From: Listeria swaminathanii
GTDB taxonomy: Bacteria > Bacillota > Bacilli > Lactobacillales > Listeriaceae
DNA: 64,000 bases
Reading direction: 5' to 3'
NCBI RefSeq assembly: GCF_014229645.1
Contig: NZ_JAATOD010000003.1
Coordinates: forward strand, 62,001-126,000
The translations under genes and the position numbers were made by a program. A model generated the notes under the pieces. That model did no database searches, had not been told where the DNA came from, and worked only from the letters and a program-made list of their open reading frames with translations. Of the stretch, positions 25,007 through 34,011 are shown piece after piece. Each line of letters starts with the position of its first letter. Within the stretch, counting starts at the first letter, position 1.

Positions 25007-25034
25007 CTAACAAAAACTCCCCTCTTTAAGCGCT

Positions 25035-25080
25035 AAAAAATAACGCTTCCTCTGTTTTTTGGTCAGAATCGAAGCGCCTC
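25035..25080 (-). terminator. riboswitch-controlled terminator in the ctaP leader
   Basis: On the minus strand GAGGCGCTTC pairs with GAGGAAGCGTTA (core CGCTTC/GAAGCG plus G-U pairs), followed by T6. It sits between the SAM aptamer and the ctaP ATG. Confidence 0.75.
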
Positions 25081-25092
25081 ATTGAAAGCTAC

Positions 25093-25196
25093 TACTTATC
25101 TGCCAGAATATTACTTCTGATCGGAATTAGCATAGAACTCGCGCTCCGCTGCTGGGTTTCACTGGGCCGATTCCCTCCACCACTCTTGATAAGAAA
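25093..25196 (-). ncRNA. SAM-I (S-box) riboswitch aptamer
   Basis: The minus strand reads TCTTATCAAGAGTGGTGGAG, then GGAATCGGCCCAGTGAAACC and CAGCAGC, and closes with GCAGATAAGTAG. These are the hallmark P1, kink-turn and J3/4 elements of the SAM-I class: CTTATC pairs with GATAAG, and GAGTGGTGGAGGGA, GGCCC and GAAACCC are nearly consensus. High SAM should favour the downstream terminator (25035-25080) and switch off ctaP and the permeases. The remainder of 25007-25335 is leader and promoter. Confidence 0.93.
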
Positions 25197-25335
25197 ACGT
25201 AATACTATTATTCCTATAAGTTTACTGTGAATTAAAGATACACTGAAACAAAGCAGATGTCAAGAAGAGAAAACTGAAATTCCAAAAATTATTTTATAAA
25301 AAAATAGACCGGGCAGAAAACCCAGTCTACGCTTA

Positions 25336-25614
25336 TTATTTAGATGCTTCTACTTCTTGATATTCCGGCTTCTTAGAAAACTCAGCTTTTGCAAATGGAC
25401 AAAGCGGAACAATTTTCTTCCCTTCTGATTTTGCTTTTTCGACCGCACGTTTCACAAGTTCTTGGGCTATCCCTTGACCACGAGCTGCATCATCCACGCC
25501 AGTATGGTCAATAATAAACATATCTTCCCCAGTTGGCACAAAAGTCACTTCGCCAACCTCTACGCCTTCATCATTTACAGCATAAATTCTATTTTCACCA
25601 TTTTTATATTCCAT
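25336..25614 (-). CDS. small GNAT-family N-acetyltransferase (YjdJ-like)
   Basis: The 92-residue protein is a minimal GNAT domain: VGEVTFVPTGEDMFIIDHTG, then VDDAARGQGIAQELVKRAVE with the acetyl-CoA-binding (R/Q)GxG loop, and VPLCPFAKAEFSKKPEY. This type (also called YjdJ or GCN5-related small) acetylates unknown substrates. It follows the Fe-S protein gene by 11 bases, and the pair is conserved as YjdI-YjdJ in other bacteria, which suggests a joint role. Position fits Lmo0134. Confidence 0.88.
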   Translation of the reverse strand: MEYKNGENRIYAVNDEGVEVGEVTFVPTGEDMFIIDHTGVDDAARGQGIAQELVKRAVEKAKSEGKKIVPLCPFAKAEFSKKPEYQEVEASK

Positions 25615-25625
25615 CTAATCTCCTC

Positions 25626-25859
25626 CTATTTCTCGATATATTGAAGTGCTCCACTTGAGCAAGTATGAATCACCCGCTCTGCCTCTTCTTTCGATACATT
25701 ATCTGGCATAATCCACGGTTTTCGGTCCAAATTAAACAGTTCTGCGTTACCTTTTACACAATTACCCGAATGCTCGCAAACATTTGTATTAAAATAAATA
25801 TCTACTTCCGCCCCGCGATACTTGCGGTAGCCTCGTTCAAGCAGCGTTTCCTCGTCCAT
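25626..25859 (-). CDS. (4Fe-4S) mono-cluster protein YjdI-like
   Basis: The 77-residue protein matches the small YjdI-type iron-sulfur family: YFNTNVCEHSGNCVKG with two Cys and a His, then VIHTCSSGALQYIE with the third Cys. Function is unknown. It lies directly upstream of the GNAT gene on the same strand, with GGAGG-like sequence before ATG at 25859. Family call is good; the cluster type is inferred from relatives. Confidence 0.82.
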   Translation of the reverse strand: MDEETLLERGYRKYRGAEVDIYFNTNVCEHSGNCVKGNAELFNLDRKPWIMPDNVSKEEAERVIHTCSSGALQYIEK

Positions 25860-26037
25860 CTGATTACCTCCTTCGCCAAAGTTTCTCTACCTTTCATCTA
25901 TTCCACTCATCACCCAAAAGAAAACGTCCAGAAACATTCCTAAAAAAGCTCCCCCAATCATTGACTTTCCTGCCAGTTATTGAAATAATAAAGATATTTT
26001 ATAAATTCATTTAAAAATAGAAGAAGGAGTGGAAATA

Positions 26038-27546
26038 ATGGCATTTTATTTTGAAGAACCGTCCCGCACATTTAGTGAATTTTTACTTGTTCCAGGCTAC
26101 TCATCCGCTGAATGTGTTCCAACAAACGTTAGCTTAAAAACACCAATCGTAAAATTTAAAAAGGGTGAAGAATCTGCAATCACAATGAACATTCCGCTTG
26201 TTTCCGCAATTATGCAAGCTGTTTCCGATGATAATATGGGGATCGCTCTTGCTACAGAAGGTGGCGTATCTTTCATTTTCGGCTCCCAGTCCATCGAAAG
26301 TGAAGCGGCAATGGTTTCTCGCGTGAAAAATCATAAAGCTGGCTTCGTTATTAGCGATTCCAACATCAGCCCAGACAAAACCCTTCAAGACATTCTTGAT
26401 TTAAAAGAAAAAACGGGTCATTCCACAGTGGCAGTTACAGAAGACGGCACGGCGCACGGTAAATTACTAGGAATCGTGACAAGTCGCGACTACCGCGTAA
26501 CGCGCATGAGTCCAGACGAAAAAGTTGCTGATTTCATGACTCCTTTCGAAAAATTAGTTACTGCTAACAAATCGACCACTTTAAAAGAAGCTAACAACAT
26601 TATTTGGGACAACAAATTAAATGCCTTACCACTTGTAGACGACAATAAAAACTTAGTCCACATGGTATTCCGCAAAGACTATGACTCCAATAAAGAAAAT
26701 AAATTAGAACTACTTGATTCTTCAAAACGTTACGTTGTTGGAGCTGGTATTAACACGCGCGACTACGAAGAACGCGTTCCCGCACTGGTAGAAGCTGGCG
26801 CAGACATTCTTTGTATCGATTCCTCGGAAGGTTACTCCGAATGGCAAAAACGCACACTTGACTATGTTCGCGGCAAATACGGCGATACTGTCAAAGTTGG
26901 CGCAGGAAATGTCGTTGACCGCGATGGTTTCCGCTATCTTGCTGAAGCTGGCGCAGATTTCGTTAAAGTCGGCGTTGGTGGTGGTTCAATCTGTATCACT
27001 CGTGAACAAAAAGGGATCGGCCGCGGCCAAGCAACTGCCTTAATTGACGTTGCTAAAGCCCGCGATGAATATTTTGAAGAAACAGGTGTATATATTCCGA
27101 TTTGTTCTGACGGCGGAATTGTGTACGACTACCATATGACGCTAGCTCTAGCAATGGGCGCTGACTTCATCATGCTTGGTCGTTACTTCTCCCGTTTTGA
27201 CGAAAGCCCAACTAATAAAGTGAATTTAAACGGTACGTATATGAAAGAATATTGGGGCGAAGGAGCTAACCGCGCGCGTAACTGGCAACGTTATGACCTT
27301 GGCGGCGACAAAAAATTATCCTTTGAAGAAGGCGTAGATTCCTATGTTCCTTATGCTGGATCCTTGAAAGACAATGTCGCAATCAGCCTTAGTAAAGTCC
27401 GCTCTACGATGTGTAACTGCGGCGCGCTCAATATCCCTGAATTACAACAAAAAGCAAAAATCACACTCGTTTCGTCCACTTCTATCGTAGAAGGCGGCGC
27501 ACATGACGTTGTTGTAAAAGATGCTTCTAACAATTTAATCAAATAA
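26038..27546 (+). CDS. IMP dehydrogenase, divergent (Tritrichomonas-type) form
   Basis: The 502-residue TIM-barrel enzyme has a CBS-pair insert (about 100-220) and the active-site loop [18 protein letters not shown] with the catalytic Cys. IMPDH makes XMP from IMP with NAD+, the first committed step to GMP. The flap region [11 protein letters not shown] and [13 protein letters not shown] and the C-terminus ([16 protein letters not shown]) resemble the Tritrichomonas foetus enzyme as I remember it more than the usual GuaB (GPGSICTTR). ATG at 26038 has AGAAGGAG upstream. The main guaB lies elsewhere in Listeria, so this is a second enzyme, at the Lmo0132 position. Confidence 0.88.
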   Translation: MAFYFEEPSRTFSEFLLVPGYSSAECVPTNVSLKTPIVKFKKGEESAITMNIPLVSAIMQAVSDDNMGIALATEGGVSFIFGSQSIESEAAMVSRVKNHKAGFVISDSNISPDKTLQDILDLKEKTGHSTVAVTEDGTAHGKLLGIVTSRDYRVTRMSPDEKVADFMTPFEKLVTANKSTTLKEANNIIWDNKLNALPLVDDNKNLVHMVFRKDYDSNKENKLELLDSSKRYVVGAGINTRDYEERVPALVEAGADILCIDSSEGYSEWQKRTLDYVRGKYGDTVKVGAGNVVDRDGFRYLAEAGADFVKVGVGGGSICITREQKGIGRGQATALIDVAKARDEYFEETGVYIPICSDGGIVYDYHMTLALAMGADFIMLGRYFSRFDESPTNKVNLNGTYMKEYWGEGANRARNWQRYDLGGDKKLSFEEGVDSYVPYAGSLKDNVAISLSKVRSTMCNCGALNIPELQQKAKITLVSSTSIVEGGAHDVVVKDASNNLIK

Positions 27547-27550
27547 AAAT

Positions 27551-27604
27551 AAAATTGGTTGGTGTGAATTTGGTAAATTACCATTCTCACTCCAACCAAT
27601 TTTT
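27551..27604. terminator. terminator between the IMPDH and EAL genes
   Basis: Arms AAAATTGGTTGG(TGTGA) and (TCACT)CCAACCAATTTT around a 20-base loop with inner pairing. It serves convergent transcripts. Confidence 0.85.
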
Positions 27605-27617
27605 CTATTTCTACATT

Positions 27618-28367
27618 TCACACGATAGAATACTTTTGTTTAATTTCTTCCATTGGGAGCGGACGGCTAAAATAATAACCTTGAAAATAATCCACTTTCA
27701 TTTCCCGTAATTTTTCGACTTGCTCAATGTCTTCTACGCCCTCTGTTACTACTTTCCCGCCCAAATCATGGCATAAATTCACAATCGCGCGAATAATAAT
27801 CTGTTGTCTGCGATCGGTTTTCAAAAGCGCGATAAATGACATATCTGTTTTGACAATATCAATCGGTAAACTGCGCAAGTATGCAAGCGAACTATAACCT
27901 TTTCCAAAATCATCCATGCTCACTTTGACACCAAGATCTTTTATTTTTCGTAAATTTTTATTCGCAATAGCTAGCTCCGTAATTTCGCCCCGTTCGATAA
28001 TTTCTATTTCTAAGCATTCCGGGTACTTTAAATGTTCTTTCACATAATCGTATAAATAAGCCATATAATTGCTACTTACTACATAATGCGCCGGAATATT
28101 AATCGAAATCGAAAAACGTCCACCTAGTTGGTTGAGTTGTTCTATCGCTGTTTCGGCAACAAAATCTTGCATTTCCCGCGTTGCATTTAAAAGGACAATA
28201 TCTTCAAAGAAATCAATTGGAGTCAAAATTGCCGTCGCTGTTTTTAGTCGAACCAAACCTTCAAAACCGATAATTTTATTCGTTTTCGCATCTACTTTTG
28301 GCTGATAATATAGCAAATAACTATTTCTCCTAATCGCATCCCAAATTTCCGTGCTAGAGATATCCAT
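27618..28367 (-). CDS. pdeB: c-di-GMP phosphodiesterase, stand-alone EAL domain
   Basis: The 249-residue protein is a single EAL domain. The signature appears as GFEGLVRL, and metal and catalytic motifs follow: ISINIPAHY (Asn), EIIERGEI (Glu), SMDDFGKGYSSLAYL (DDFG) and KTDMSF, then VTEGVED and YFSRP. All look intact, so hydrolysis of c-di-GMP to pGpG is expected. ATG at 28367 has AAAGGAGG upstream. Position matches Lmo0131, described as PdeB. In Listeria lowering c-di-GMP reduces exopolysaccharide and affects motility and invasion. Confidence 0.9.
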   Translation of the reverse strand: MDISSTEIWDAIRRNSYLLYYQPKVDAKTNKIIGFEGLVRLKTATAILTPIDFFEDIVLLNATREMQDFVAETAIEQLNQLGGRFSISINIPAHYVVSSNYMAYLYDYVKEHLKYPECLEIEIIERGEITELAIANKNLRKIKDLGVKVSMDDFGKGYSSLAYLRSLPIDIVKTDMSFIALLKTDRRQQIIIRAIVNLCHDLGGKVVTEGVEDIEQVEKLREMKVDYFQGYYFSRPLPMEEIKQKYSIV

Positions 28368-28560
28368 CTTATCCCTCCTTTTTCTATAGTTTACCCTTTT
28401 TTTCATCGAAATGAAAATATAGCCAAATATTATTATTACATTTACACAAAATCCATATTTCCTATTGCTAGGGCGATGCCACTTTGCTACAATTATAGCT
28501 AGGCACCTATGAGTTAGCGCTTACAAAATTGCCACTGGCGAAAAAAGGGAGAGTGTGAAA

Positions 28561-30909
28561 GTGAACAAATTTTTCAAGAAAACTACACATGTTTTACTCG
28601 TAGCAGGGCTCACAATCGGACTTGCAGCACCATTCACCGGGACAACAGCACAAGCAGCAGCAGATACGGTTCCCATTCAAATTTTGGGAATAAATGATTT
28701 CCACGGAGCGCTTGAGACAGCTTCTAAAGATGCATCCGGCTCACCAATTGGCGGCGCAGATTACTTAGCTACCAACTTGGATAACGCCACTAGCTCATTT
28801 TTACAGGCTAATCCTGGAGCTACAGCTGACAATGCCATTCGCGTCCAAGCGGGCGATATGGTCGGCGCAAGCCCCGCAGTTTCCGGTTTACTTCAAGACG
28901 AGCCAACGATGAAAGTTCTCCAAAAAATGAATTTCGAAGTCGGCACACTAGGTAACCACGAATTTGATGAAGGATTACCTGAGTACAAACGAATTTTGGA
29001 TGGGGTTTCTACAAACAAATTCGGACCAATCGTAGAAGCATATCCACGCGTTAAAAGTGACATGAAAATCGTCGCAGCTAACGTAGTCAACAAAGGGACA
29101 AACACAGTCGCAGAAGGCTTTTTACCATACTATGTAAAAGAAATTGATGGCGTCAAAGTTGGCTTCATCGGTATCGTTACAACAGAAATTCCTAACTTAG
29201 TTCTTGCGAATCATATTAAAGACTACGATTTTCTTGATGAGGCAGAAACAATCGTCAAATACTCTGCTGAACTTAGAGGTCAAGGCGTTAACGCAATCGT
29301 TGTTCTATCTCACGTTCCGGCTCTTTCCACTGGAAATCCAAACACTGGAACAAAACAAGATGTAGCTGGTGAAGCTGCTAATATGATTACAAAAGCAAAC
29401 GAATTAGACCCAAATAACTCGGTCGATTTAGTCCTTGCTGGTCACAATCACCAATACACAAACGGATTAGTTGGCAAAACTCGTATCGTTCAAAGTTACA
29501 ACAATGGTAAAGCTTTTTCAGACGTAACTGGCGAACTTGATAAAACAACCGGCGATTTCGTTTCACCACCCGACGCTAAAATTACATACAACACGAGAAG
29601 CGTCACACCAAATGCCGATATTACAGCAGTAACTGAAGATGCGAAAAGCCGCATTGAAGGAGTTATCAACGAAACTATCGGACTGGCAAACAAAGACGTC
29701 ATTTCTCGCGATACAAATTCAGACAACAAAGCAATTGATGATAAAGAATCCGAGCTTGGTAACATGATTACGGATGCGCAACGTTACATGGCAAACAAAG
29801 CCGGCGCCGATGTCGACTTTGCTATGACAAACAACGGCGGAATTCGTTCCGATCTTACTACTCGCCTTGCAAATGGTCAAAACGAAATCACATGGGGCGC
29901 GGCTCAAGCCGTTCAGCCATTTGGTAACATTTTGCAAGTAGTAGAAATGACTGGCGCTGATATTTTGGAAGCATTAAACCAACAATATTTAAGCAACCAA
30001 ACTTATTTCCTACAAATTTCTGGCCTAAAATACACTTTCACAGATACAGATGACTTAGATCACGCGTACAAAGTGGCAAGCGTTACAACCGAAGATGGCA
30101 CTCCATTAAAAGCCGACCAAAAATACAAAGTCGTAATCAATGACTTCCTATTTGGCGGCGGCGACGGATTCTCAGCCTTCAAAAAAGCAAACCTAGTAAC
30201 CGCAATCGACCCAGACACAGAAACATTCATCAACTACATCAAAGACCAAAAAGCTGCTGGCAAAGTCATTACAGCCCAAAAAGAAGGACGCAAAGTCTAC
30301 AAATCCCAAGCTGAAATCGACAAAGAAACCGAAGATGCAGCTATCAAAGCAATCAAAGACGCAACAAAAATCAACAAATTCGCCGAAAAAGACAAAACAT
30401 TAACCGGAACTACTTTACCAGGCGCAACAGTTTCCGTTCAAAAAGCTACTACTAATGCAAGAATGGCTCTAGCTGCCGGACCTAACGCAACGGCAGACGC
30501 AAACGGCAAATTTTCCGTAGATGTAACATCTTTAAACCTTAAAAAAGGCGACCAAATCACAACAACTATCACTGACCCGAATGGCTACAGTACTACTTTC
30601 CAAGCAACCGTTCAAGCTGCCGCAACAACTCCTCCAGATAACGGAAACGGCGGCACGGACAACGGTAATGGAAACGGCAATAACGGTGGAACAGATGGAA
30701 ATGGTGGAACAAACAACGGTAACGGCTCCGGCACAAATGGCGGAACAACAACTACCGAAGACCCAACTACATCTACACCAAATACAACTAAACCAGGAAC
30801 ATCCTCCAATGCTAATTTACCAACAACTGGTGATACTGCAGGGTTTGCAACTGTGTTTGGGATTATTTTAACAACTACTGCGCTTTATGTTTTGCGTAAG
30901 AGAAGTTAA
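28561..30909 (+). CDS. cell-wall-anchored 5'-nucleotidase / metallophosphoesterase (LPXTG)
   Basis: The 782-residue protein has a signal peptide (ends near TTAQAAADT), a calcineurin-like phosphoesterase domain (about 40-330) with ILGINDFHG, QAGDMVG, GNHEFDEG and LAGHNHQ, then a 5'-nucleotidase C-terminal domain (FAMTNNGGIRSDL, FLFGGGDGFSAF). A beta-sandwich, a Gly/Asn/Thr-rich linker and the sortase signal LPTTGD with helix and RKRS follow. It likely dephosphorylates external nucleotides at the surface. GTG at 28561 has AAGGGAG at proper spacing; GTG at 28555 is too close. Position fits Lmo0130. Confidence 0.92.
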   Translation: MNKFFKKTTHVLLVAGLTIGLAAPFTGTTAQAAADTVPIQILGINDFHGALETASKDASGSPIGGADYLATNLDNATSSFLQANPGATADNAIRVQAGDMVGASPAVSGLLQDEPTMKVLQKMNFEVGTLGNHEFDEGLPEYKRILDGVSTNKFGPIVEAYPRVKSDMKIVAANVVNKGTNTVAEGFLPYYVKEIDGVKVGFIGIVTTEIPNLVLANHIKDYDFLDEAETIVKYSAELRGQGVNAIVVLSHVPALSTGNPNTGTKQDVAGEAANMITKANELDPNNSVDLVLAGHNHQYTNGLVGKTRIVQSYNNGKAFSDVTGELDKTTGDFVSPPDAKITYNTRSVTPNADITAVTEDAKSRIEGVINETIGLANKDVISRDTNSDNKAIDDKESELGNMITDAQRYMANKAGADVDFAMTNNGGIRSDLTTRLANGQNEITWGAAQAVQPFGNILQVVEMTGADILEALNQQYLSNQTYFLQISGLKYTFTDTDDLDHAYKVASVTTEDGTPLKADQKYKVVINDFLFGGGDGFSAFKKANLVTAIDPDTETFINYIKDQKAAGKVITAQKEGRKVYKSQAEIDKETEDAAIKAIKDATKINKFAEKDKTLTGTTLPGATVSVQKATTNARMALAAGPNATADANGKFSVDVTSLNLKKGDQITTTITDPNGYSTTFQATVQAAATTPPDNGNGGTDNGNGNGNNGGTDGNGGTNNGNGSGTNGGTTTTEDPTTSTPNTTKPGTSSNANLPTTGDTAGFATVFGIILTTTALYVLRKRS

Positions 30910-30917
30910 TTAAATAG

Positions 30918-30960
30918 CTAAAACCCCCTTATTATAGCTAGTATAATAAGGGGGTTTTTT
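30918..30960. terminator. bidirectional terminator between the nucleotidase and the propeller protein
   Basis: Arms AAACCCCCTTATTATA and TATAATAAGGGGGTTTTTT; strong hairpin with T6. It also ends the minus-strand holin-amidase-propeller transcript. Confidence 0.93.
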
Positions 30961-30974
30961 ATTTTAATTTAAAA

Positions 30975-32246
30975 TTATCGTAAACCATAACCTTCTACAG
31001 AAAGGACTACAGAGCTTGCATAAGGATCAACTAAAGCATCCCAGCCTGTTGGTTTCATTCTTCGTGCTCTTGAAACGTGAATACGCATTTGAGATCCTGT
31101 AATGTCAACAATAAAGTAGTAAGCTGTAGCAAATCCATCACTTTGTAGTACAAGATTAGAAAGGTCTACTCGTGAATATTCTAGTAAGTTTTTCACACGG
31201 AAACTTTGATTGCGGCGTACCCCATCGCCATGCATCCATGTTACTACAATATATTCGTAGTTGGAGACATCCCGCGTCATATATGCTGTGTCCTTGTTAT
31301 TGCCTTTAAGTGAACCTTCATAGATCATAGCAGATGCAGGTCTTTTACGGTTAAATCTACCTGCAAAATCCTCACTGTTATTTAAGTTTGTAATTGTATA
31401 TAGTTTATTACGGCGTTGGACTGCTCCTCCACCTTCACCATAACCACCAGTATAAACAGTTTGAACTAAGACCGGCTCGCCCGTTTTACTTACAAAAAAG
31501 GCCATACCCTCAGGCTCGTGAGATTGGTTAAACGGTTCTCCGAGTTCATCATCCGTCCCCCAAGAAATCCATTGCTTATCGTACAAGCTACCATCCGTTA
31601 AGGAGTGTGTGTACAAGTAGCATTGACTACCAGGCTTACTCGGAGTTCCACCAGGGCCAACTGCAATATACACTTTATCGCCAAACCCAGCAAAACCTTG
31701 TAGGTAGCCGTAACCTTTATCACCCACCTCAACTTTAATCGCACTATCTGTAGCGCCTTGTTCGAATTCCTCAAGTGTAAATTTCATCACTGTTGCCGTA
31801 TTATCTTCTAATAGAGTGAAAACAAATACATCATCATTCACAATATTAACATTAAAAGATTTTTTCTGTCCGAAATCTCCTAATTTTGTTACGTTTGGAG
31901 AAGATTCGGTAATCGTTGTATCTTTCACAAACTCAAATTTATGAACCACTTTATTTCCACTAGTTGTGTGAATCGGAGCGTAGATGTAGTCTTTACCATC
32001 GATAGTTTTTACGCCGTACGCAGAGTTATGTGTGCCCCTCATAAGAAGCATTTTACCCCGAACCTCACCGTTATTATCAATTTGGTAAATGGTTGCGTTA
32101 TCTGGATTAGTAAGCGCTGGTTGTTCAACACCATATACGTATAAATCACTAATCATTACAAATTGGAACGGTGCCCAACAGTTCACCTGTACCGCTAAGT
32201 TATCTTGTGCTTTTTTAATATCAAATTCTTTTACAAGTTCATTCAT
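30975..32246 (-). CDS. beta-propeller protein resembling phage receptor-binding / TagC / helveticin J proteins
   Basis: The 423-residue protein has no signal peptide. It has repeated beta-blade-like segments and the motifs YLQGFAGFGDKVYIAVGPGG, HEPEGMAF and LVQTVYTGGYGEGGG. These recall the P68-type receptor-binding and TagC-like propellers and the related helveticin J bacteriocins. The last 100 residues look like a separate beta-sandwich. ACAGGAGG precedes ATG at 32246. It follows the holin and amidase genes on one strand, where a monocin would encode tail fibres. It may recognise wall teichoic acid. The assignment is from motif memory and is moderate. Confidence 0.55.
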   Translation of the reverse strand: MNELVKEFDIKKAQDNLAVQVNCWAPFQFVMISDLYVYGVEQPALTNPDNATIYQIDNNGEVRGKMLLMRGTHNSAYGVKTIDGKDYIYAPIHTTSGNKVVHKFEFVKDTTITESSPNVTKLGDFGQKKSFNVNIVNDDVFVFTLLEDNTATVMKFTLEEFEQGATDSAIKVEVGDKGYGYLQGFAGFGDKVYIAVGPGGTPSKPGSQCYLYTHSLTDGSLYDKQWISWGTDDELGEPFNQSHEPEGMAFFVSKTGEPVLVQTVYTGGYGEGGGAVQRRNKLYTITNLNNSEDFAGRFNRKRPASAMIYEGSLKGNNKDTAYMTRDVSNYEYIVVTWMHGDGVRRNQSFRVKNLLEYSRVDLSNLVLQSDGFATAYYFIVDITGSQMRIHVSRARRMKPTGWDALVDPYASSVVLSVEGYGLR

Positions 32247-32328
32247 TTTTGTTCCTCCTGTTGTTTATGTTTTATTTTTTTTGAAATTACAAAGTTTATT
32301 TCCATAATAATTACTTCTGTGCCGCCCT

Positions 32329-32856
32329 TTAAAAAATCTCTTTCACGCCTGCTACAATTCCTAGGCAATAATCTCGCTGATACGTATTCGATTTAAGAAT
32401 TGTTGCATCTGTACTATCACAAAAGCCTGCTTCTAGTAAAACTGCATCCATTGCAGTTTCGCGTAACACTGCAAAATTAGCTTTTTTCATCCCTCGGTCA
32501 CGTATACCATATTTAGTAACTTTTTCCATAATATTTTTGTGAATTACTTTTTGAATTGTCTTGGTTCTAGCTGGAACTGACGTGTAAATATAATCTTCAT
32601 AACCTTTACCGCCACCCGCGTTAAAGTGAATCGAAAGGAACAAATCTGCTTTAAAACTATTCGCTCTTTTTGCACGTTCACTTAACTCTAAAAAAGTATC
32701 ATTTGTACGTGTCATCCCTACTTCAAAGCCAGCGCTAACGAGTTCTGTCTCTAGTTGTTTCGCAATAGTTAGCGCCCAGTTTTTTTCAACGAGGCTGTTA
32801 CCAGTTGCACCAGGATCCTTGCCACCATGACCGGCATCAATCCATATTCTTGTCAT
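32329..32856 (-). CDS. N-acetylmuramoyl-L-alanine amidase (Amidase_3 endolysin)
   Basis: The 175-residue enzyme is a bare Amidase_3 catalytic domain: IWIDAGHGGKDPG with the first zinc His, SIHFNAGGG with the second, and AVLLEAGFCD with the catalytic Glu. It cleaves the muramic acid to L-Ala bond. It has no separate cell-wall-binding domain and no signal peptide, so export depends on the holin. ATG at 32856 has GAGGAGG upstream and overlaps the holin gene by 20 bases. Position fits Lmo0129 of the monocin locus. Confidence 0.9.
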   Translation of the reverse strand: MTRIWIDAGHGGKDPGATGNSLVEKNWALTIAKQLETELVSAGFEVGMTRTNDTFLELSERAKRANSFKADLFLSIHFNAGGGKGYEDYIYTSVPARTKTIQKVIHKNIMEKVTKYGIRDRGMKKANFAVLRETAMDAVLLEAGFCDSTDATILKSNTYQRDYCLGIVAGVKEIF

Positions 32857-33259
32857 GCTTTTCCTCCTCATTCCCTGATTTCGCATCGAAAATCAAAATT
32901 AAATTTTTCAACACTTCCGGGACCTTCATTCCCATTCGAACGAAATTTTCCAATATAGAAATCAGCTCATTCGCCAAATAGAAAAAGATAACCGCATCCC
33001 GCGTTGTATTATGCGTTCCCAGAATCAAATCTATTTGATGCGCAATAGCCACTAAAATTAAGATAGCGATTTTTTTCGCGATTCCTTTGAAACCCATTTT
33101 GCTGCTAAGTTCCCCAAGATACCCTGAAGCGAGTAGCCCTGAAACATAGTCAGCTACAATAAAGCACACTAGCACTTTTACCAATATATCCACTTCCCCA
33201 AACAAGTATCCAAACACCGCGCCAAATCCCAAAACCCCAATTTTTAGTACGACTTCCAT
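32837..33259 (-). CDS. phage-type holin (toxin secretion/phage lysis family)
   Basis: The 140-residue protein has three or four hydrophobic segments (about 5-25, 28-50, 65-85, 90-110) and a charged, Lys-rich C-terminus (KSGNEEEKHDKNMD), like the phi-29/TcdE holin family. MGFKGIAKKIAILILVAIAH is typical. It makes membrane lesions that let the amidase reach the wall. It is the first gene of the three-gene lysis transcript; the start is ATG 33259 with GGAGG upstream. Position fits Lmo0128. Confidence 0.85.
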   Translation of the reverse strand: MEVVLKIGVLGFGAVFGYLFGEVDILVKVLVCFIVADYVSGLLASGYLGELSSKMGFKGIAKKIAILILVAIAHQIDLILGTHNTTRDAVIFFYLANELISILENFVRMGMKVPEVLKNLILIFDAKSGNEEEKHDKNMD

Positions 33260-33583
33260 GGAAAACCTCCTTTTTGATTACATTGCCGTCAGTTGGCCTA
33301 ACACCAAGCACTCACTCCTTTAAAAACGAAAAGCAACATTCAGTCAAGACCATTCTTAATAATTTATTCCTCCGAACGTTACTTTCCAAAATAGAATATT
33401 TGTTTATGTCAACGGATTTAATATCCAGTAATAAAAACAAATTCCTTTTAAAACAACTTGTATTATCAGAAAATCGGTGCACCTTCATTCTGACGCAGCT
33501 TTTATTGTCATCCGCTTGCTGGACAATTAGCATACTCTTATATTAACGGTAAAATGATGCCGCAAAATATCATAAAAGTATCA
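33260..33583. other. intergenic scar where monocin structural genes are missing
   Basis: These 324 bases separate the ArpU-like gene from the holin. I see no convincing gene. An imperfect hairpin at about 33551-33590 (AAAATGATG...CATCATTT) may be a weak terminator for the ArpU-like gene. In L. monocytogenes lmaB, lmaA and about ten tail genes normally lie here, from memory. A promoter for the holin should also lie in this stretch; I cannot point to one with confidence. Confidence 0.5.
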
Positions 33584-34000
33584 TCATTTCCTTACTAAAA
33601 TTCCCATTATCGTTGCCAGTTCTAGTACTGCTCGTTTTTTAATACGTTTAAACTGGGCTATTTCATATGGCAAATCCATCATTACTGCCACATCTTGTTT
33701 TCGTTCTACATAACACTCCAGCAAAATATTTCGATCTAAACCATCCATTTGATTTAACGTCGCCGTATATTTCTCCACTAACCAACGCGCTTCCATAATT
33801 ACTTCCTTATTATGTCTAGCAGAAAATCCCAATGTGCCAAAATGCGCTTCTTCCAAAAGTCCGTCTCTAAGTAAAAATGGTTTTTTCGATAACCCAGCAA
33901 TTACTCGAAACCGCTGAAAATCCTCAAAAAATCGTTTCACTTCTTGGACCGTCTTTATATAATTAATCTCTTTATTTTCTGGTAAAATTAAAACTTGCAT
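33584..34000 (-). CDS. lmaC: ArpU-type late-gene transcriptional regulator (LmaC-like)
   Basis: The 138-residue protein is helical with a sigma70-region-4-like C-terminal half: LDRNILLECYVERKQDVAVM then MDLPYEIAQFKRIKKRAVLE. This is the ArpU/late transcription regulator pattern of Gram-positive phages, which drives structural and lysis genes. It is 11 bases downstream of lmaD. Position suggests LmaC (Lmo0116); the gene name rests on that recollection. If active, its only visible target is the lysis-propeller operon. Confidence 0.65.
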   Translation of the reverse strand: MQVLILPENKEINYIKTVQEVKRFFEDFQRFRVIAGLSKKPFLLRDGLLEEAHFGTLGFSARHNKEVIMEARWLVEKYTATLNQMDGLDRNILLECYVERKQDVAVMMDLPYEIAQFKRIKKRAVLELATIMGILVRK

Positions 34001-34011
34001 CCCATCACTCC

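Noticed and set aside
30581..30871. Open frames on both strands opposite or inside the Gly/Asn/Thr-rich tail of the 5'-nucleotidase
   Set aside because: They are by-products of low-complexity coding sequence, have no ribosome sites, and the LPXTG frame is clearly the real one.
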